DNA from: Agathobacter ruminis
Lineage (GTDB): Bacteria > Bacillota > Clostridia > Lachnospirales > Lachnospiraceae
DNA: 64,000 nucleotides
Direction of reading: 5' to 3'
Assembly (NCBI RefSeq): GCF_002735305.1
Contig: NZ_PDYG01000064.1
Coordinates: forward strand, 1-64,000
The stretch's first letter is position 1, and the number at the start of each line of letters is the position of its first letter. The notes under the pieces are model-generated. The model saw only the letters and a program-made list of their open reading frames with translations. It ran no database searches and had not been told where the DNA came from. The position numbers and the translations under genes were made by a program. Below are positions 62,145 to 64,000 of the stretch, piece by piece.

Positions 62145-64000
62145 ATGGTCAATTTTGAACAATGGGATGGCTTTGAAGGACGCCTTTGGAAAGAAGAAAT
62201 CAATGTGCGTGACTTCATCCAGAACAACTACACTCCATATGACGGAGATGAGAAATTCTTAGCACCTGCTACAGAAGCTACTGATAAGCTTTGGGGTGCT
62301 CTCCAGAAGTTACAGAAAGAAGAAAGAGCTAAGGGCGGTGTTCTTGATATGGATACCGATATCGTAGCATCTCTTACTTCTCACGGACCTGGATATATCG
62401 ATGAATCATTAAAGGATCTCGAGAAGGTTGTTGGTCTTCAGACTGACAAGCCATTAAAGAGAGCTTTCATGCCTTATGGTGGAATCCAGATGGCAGAGAA
62501 GTCTTTGACCGAGTACGGATATACTCCAAACCCGGAATTACACAAGATCTTTACTGTATATCACAAGACTCACAACCAGGCAGTTTTCGATGCTTACACA
62601 CCGGAAATGCGTGCCGCTAGAAAGAACAAGATCATTACCGGTCTTCCGGATACCTATGGTCGTGGACGTATCGTTGGTGACTACCGTCGTGTAGCTCTTT
62701 ACGGTATCGATCACTTGATCGAGTGCAAGGAAGCTGACAAGGCGGTTTGCGGATCAGGCTCTATGAAGGGTGAGGTTATCCGTTTACGCGAAGAGCTTCA
62801 GGAGCAGATCAATGCATTAAAGGGCATGAAGGAAATGGCTGCTCTTTACGGATTTGACATTTCTAAGCCTGCTACAAACGCTCGCGAAGCTGTTCAGTGG
62901 ACTTACTTCGGATATCTTGCAGCAATCAAGACTCAGAACGGTGCTGCAATGTCAATCGGTCGTGTATGTACTTTCCTTGATATCTATATCGAAAGAGATA
63001 TGGCTAAGGGAATCCTTTCTGAGACTGAAGCTCAGGAATTGATCGACCACATGGTATTGAAGTTCAGAATGGTTAAGTTCGCTCGTTGCGAATCTTACAA
63101 CCAGTTATTCTCCGGAGATCCGGTTTGGGCAACCATCGACCTCGCTGGTATCGGCGTAGACGGACGTTCAATGGTTACCAAGACTGACTATCGTGTACTT
63201 CACACATTGGAGAACATGGGACCTTCACCGGAACCAAACATTACTGTACTTTACTCTTCTGCACTTCCTGAAGCATTCAAGAAGTATGCAGCTTACATTT
63301 CTATCACAACATCTTCTATCCAGTACGAGAACGATGATGTTATGAAGCCAATCTGGGGCGATGACTATGCAATCTGCTGCTGTGTATCTGCTACTCAGAC
63401 CGGTAAGGAAATGCAGTTCTTCGGCGCTCGTGCAAACCTTGCTAAGTGCTTGCTCTACGCTATCAACGGTGGTGTTGATGAGAAGAACAAAGTTCAGGTT
63501 GGACCTAAGTATCAGCCAATCACTTCTGAATATCTTGATTATGATGAAGTTATGGATAAATACGATGCTATGCTTGACTGGCTTGCAGATATCTATGTAA
63601 ACACATTGAACCTCATCCAGTACATGCATGACAAGTACTACTATGAAGCAGCACAGATGGCATTGATTGATACCGATGTACGTCGTACATTCGCTACCGG
63701 TATTGCAGGATTCTCACACGTTATTGATTCCCTTTCTGCTATCAAGTATGCAAAGGTTCAGGTAATCCGTGACGAGAACGGACTTGCTGTTGATTACAAG
63801 ATTGACGGAGACTTCCCTAGATATGGTAATGATGATGACCGTGCCGATGAAATCGGTGTATGGTTACTCCGCACCTTCTTAGCAAAGATTAAGAAGCATC
63901 ACACCTATCGTCGTTCAGAGCCTACCACTTCTATTCTTACCATTACTTCAAACGTTGTATACGGTAAGGCTACCGGTGCTATGCCGGACGGACGTCCAGC
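62145..64000 (+). CDS. pflB: Formate C-acetyltransferase (pyruvate formate-lyase), partial
   Basis: Starts [20 protein letters not shown] with AGAGGAGG upstream and stays open to the window end (about 618 codons of an expected ~750). PFL signatures are seen: the adjacent catalytic cysteines in [20 protein letters not shown], and [16 protein letters not shown] near the end of the window. The C-terminal glycyl-radical motif lies beyond the window. The enzyme splits pyruvate with CoA into acetyl-CoA and formate in anaerobic mixed-acid or butyrate fermentation. Codon use is that of a highly expressed gene (CGT, CTT, GGT rich). The activating enzyme gene is expected downstream. Confidence 0.97.
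   Translation, partial: MVNFEQWDGFEGRLWKEEINVRDFIQNNYTPYDGDEKFLAPATEATDKLWGALQKLQKEERAKGGVLDMDTDIVASLTSHGPGYIDESLKDLEKVVGLQTDKPLKRAFMPYGGIQMAEKSLTEYGYTPNPELHKIFTVYHKTHNQAVFDAYTPEMRAARKNKIITGLPDTYGRGRIVGDYRRVALYGIDHLIECKEADKAVCGSGSMKGEVIRLREELQEQINALKGMKEMAALYGFDISKPATNAREAVQWTYFGYLAAIKTQNGAAMSIGRVCTFLDIYIERDMAKGILSETEAQELIDHMVLKFRMVKFARCESYNQLFSGDPVWATIDLAGIGVDGRSMVTKTDYRVLHTLENMGPSPEPNITVLYSSALPEAFKKYAAYISITTSSIQYENDDVMKPIWGDDYAICCCVSATQTGKEMQFFGARANLAKCLLYAINGGVDEKNKVQVGPKYQPITSEYLDYDEVMDKYDAMLDWLADIYVNTLNLIQYMHDKYYYEAAQMALIDTDVRRTFATGIAGFSHVIDSLSAIKYAKVQVIRDENGLAVDYKIDGDFPRYGNDDDRADEIGVWLLRTFLAKIKKHHTYRRSEPTTSILTITSNVVYGKATGAMPDGRP

Overview
The window reads as a chromosome segment from a gut or rumen member of the Lachnospiraceae (Firmicutes, Clostridia). 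The grounds are strong AGGAGG ribosome sites, the gene run RSH - metallo-hydrolase - hemZ - hisS - ... - aspS, a YhaM / HtrA-like / MutS2 neighbourhood, a pyruvate formate-lyase of clostridial type, a beta-galactan utilisation operon and a tet(W) gene. The species cannot be fixed from the sequence alone.

Positions 1-14,100 are an accessory (mobile or defence) island. On the minus strand an XRE regulator, a TcmP-like protein, a radical-SAM-like three-cysteine protein, a type III-like DNA methyltransferase (Mod), a Res-type helicase and a Swt1-type HEPN protein form one tight operon. The last gene is cut short, and a tet(W) tetracycline-resistance gene with its leader-peptide attenuator follows the break. 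Divergent to the operon is an ImmA/IrrE-type metallopeptidase. Beyond it lie a structured intergenic region with a putative translational switch, an unknown 192-residue protein, and a SymE-like toxin with an overlapping partner ORF.

Positions 14,133-23,802 are resident genes: a 23S rRNA m5U methyltransferase, YhaM, an HtrA-like protein that appears to lack its catalytic triad, mutS2, a two-component system and a membrane-anchored unknown protein.

Positions 24,572-42,609 are an 18-kb carbohydrate block on the minus strand. A LacI-type regulator with visible operators controls an ABC importer (ganS-ganP-ganQ), an unknown 616-residue protein, a zinc-ribbon protein, two GH53 galactanases (one a lipoprotein, one cytoplasmic) and a GH42 beta-galactosidase. 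A second operon encodes a glycogen-debranching enzyme fused to a type I pullulanase, and a lipoprotein alpha-amylase. The block is bracketed by two inverted copies of a ~597-bp, almost fully palindromic, non-coding element. Each copy has matching termini (GTTACCATTCAC) and an 8-bp target duplication overlapping the stop codon of the upstream gene. It looks like an undescribed MITE-type element that inserts between a stop codon and its terminator.

Positions 43,341-56,279 hold the queuosine precursor operon queD-queE-folE-queC-queF, with a structured leader, then aspS, a flippase-like membrane protein, hisS, hemZ, a metallo-hydrolase, an RSH (p)ppGpp enzyme and a dihydrouridine synthase. Positions 56,424-64,000 hold cysK, a PatB/MalY-type C-S lyase, a DUF3737 beta-helix protein, a MATE exporter, a membrane protein with a heptapeptide-repeat tail, and the first ~618 codons of pflB, which runs off the window.
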